Part shown: positions 13,913 to 14,422 of the stretch, one piece after another
Numbering within the stretch: the stretch's first letter is position 1
How the letters are laid out: each line of letters opens with the position of its first letter
Origin: Methanobrevibacter sp.
Lineage (GTDB): Archaea; Methanobacteriota; Methanobacteria; Methanobacteriales; Methanobacteriaceae
Direction of reading: 5' to 3'
DNA: 14,422 bases
Assembly (NCBI GenBank): GCA_009784145.1
Contig: WRCI01000026.1
Coordinates: 1-14,422 of the forward strand
Notes under the pieces: generated by a model
The model's input: only the letters and a program-made list of their open reading frames with translations
Database searches by the model: none
Told to the model about the DNA's origin: nothing
Position numbers and translations under genes: made by a program

Positions 13913-14422
13913 TCATTTTTCAATATAATCTAGGAAATCTTTACGAGCTTCTCCAATTGTTAAAGGATAAGAGTTAGATATTTTTACATGATCTTGTTTC
14001 TCTAAGATTTCTACAAGATGGGCTATTCTTGGTAATCTTAAATCAGCATCACGAATAACTTCAACGTCATCAAATACTTCATGAGGAGTTCCTTCTTTTA
14101 TAATTTTACCATCACGAATTATATTTATTTTACTAGAATATATTGGAACTAAATCAACATCATGTGTAGATATAATAATAGTCATACCTTCATTGTTAAG
14201 TTCATAAAGAAGTTTAAGTATTTTAGAAGCTCCTTTAGGATCAAGACCAGAAGTTGGTTCATCAAGAACCATAATTTCAGGACCCATAGCTAATATTCCA
14301 GCTATAGCTACTCTCTTTTTCTGTCCTCCACTAAGATGATGAGGTGGTTTTTTCTCATATCCTTCCATTCCAACTCTTGATAATGCATCAGTAACTCTTT
14401 TTTTTGTTTCTTCTTGAGATAA
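13913..14422 (-). CDS. cbiO: Cobalt/energy-coupling-factor ABC transporter ATPase (CbiO/EcfA-like), N-terminus outside window
   Basis: The reading frame is open to the window edge, so 169 C-terminal residues are seen and the gene starts beyond 14422; the ATG at 14368 is internal. The signature motif HLSGGQKKRVAIAG, Walker B IMVLDEPTSGLDP, and the switch histidine STHDVDLV are intact; Walker A is off the window. The KIIKEGTPHEVF strand and a C-terminal RLPRIAHLVEIL extension are typical of CbiO/EcfA, the ATPase of cobalt, nickel or vitamin ECF importers. Cobalt import for cobamide would fit with cbiT 11 kb away, but the substrate cannot be set without the neighbouring membrane genes. The gene ends 122 bp before ribC. 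Confidence 0.88.
   Translation of the reverse strand, partial: LSQEETKKRVTDALSRVGMEGYEKKPPHHLSGGQKKRVAIAGILAMGPEIMVLDEPTSGLDPKGASKILKLLYELNNEGMTIIISTHDVDLVPIYSSKINIIRDGKIIKEGTPHEVFDDVEVIRDADLRLPRIAHLVEILEKQDHVKISNSYPLTIGEARKDFLDYIEK

Overview
The window is chromosomal DNA from a methanogenic archaeon of the Methanobacteriales, most likely a Methanobrevibacter. The evidence is the methanofuran enzyme MfnB, an archaeal-type RibC, a CbiT very close to the Methanothermobacter enzyme, a pseudomurein-binding-repeat protein (pseudomurein walls are confined to this order and Methanopyrus), extreme AT richness and GGTGA/GGAGG ribosome binding sites. MoaE and MobA argue against Methanosphaera stadtmanae, which lacks molybdopterin synthesis. 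Species is not resolved.

Layout. The left third is on the + strand: moaE (molybdopterin synthase large subunit), an HD-domain phosphohydrolase of the SAMHD1/dGTPase type, ubiX (prenyl-FMN synthase), cbiT (cobamide synthesis) and a 66-residue protein made of two pseudomurein-binding repeats. From about 4.3 to 12.2 kb everything is on the - strand: mobA, guaB (IMP dehydrogenase), an operon of a 77-residue unknown plus mfnB, an overlapping LutA/LutB-like iron-sulfur pair, and a DUF2304 membrane protein downstream of a dolichol-phosphate-mannose-synthase-like glycosyltransferase. A TMEM175/DUF1211 membrane protein (+) follows. At the right edge lie ribC (riboflavin synthase) and the 3' part of a cobalt/ECF transporter ATPase gene (cbiO-like), cut by the window end. 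Most genes are cofactor housekeeping: molybdopterin (moaE, mobA), cobamide (cbiT, cbiO), flavin (ribC, ubiX), methanofuran (mfnB) and purine (guaB). No tRNA, rRNA or CRISPR array was seen.

Between genes. Almost every spacer over about 100 bp carries its own private short tandem repeat (15, 19, 20, 23, 24, 25, 26, 48, 51, 58 or about 60 bp), with no sequence shared between spacers. Three arrays (ubiX, mobA and the glycosyltransferase) run through the stop codon, so the copies duplicate the gene's last codons. mobA also has an in-frame IEN-rich repeat inside the protein. A 107-bp element with 15-bp perfect inverted ends and a 5-bp target duplication sits in one such repeat array upstream of the HD gene; it looks like a MITE.

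Most worth checking: the 107-bp element, the tandem repeats as a genome-wide process, the tiny stand-alone pseudomurein-repeat protein with a hairpin over its ribosome binding site, and the LutA/LutB-like pair with an inverted repeat in its leader. No clear defence system or wholly new multigene system is visible.
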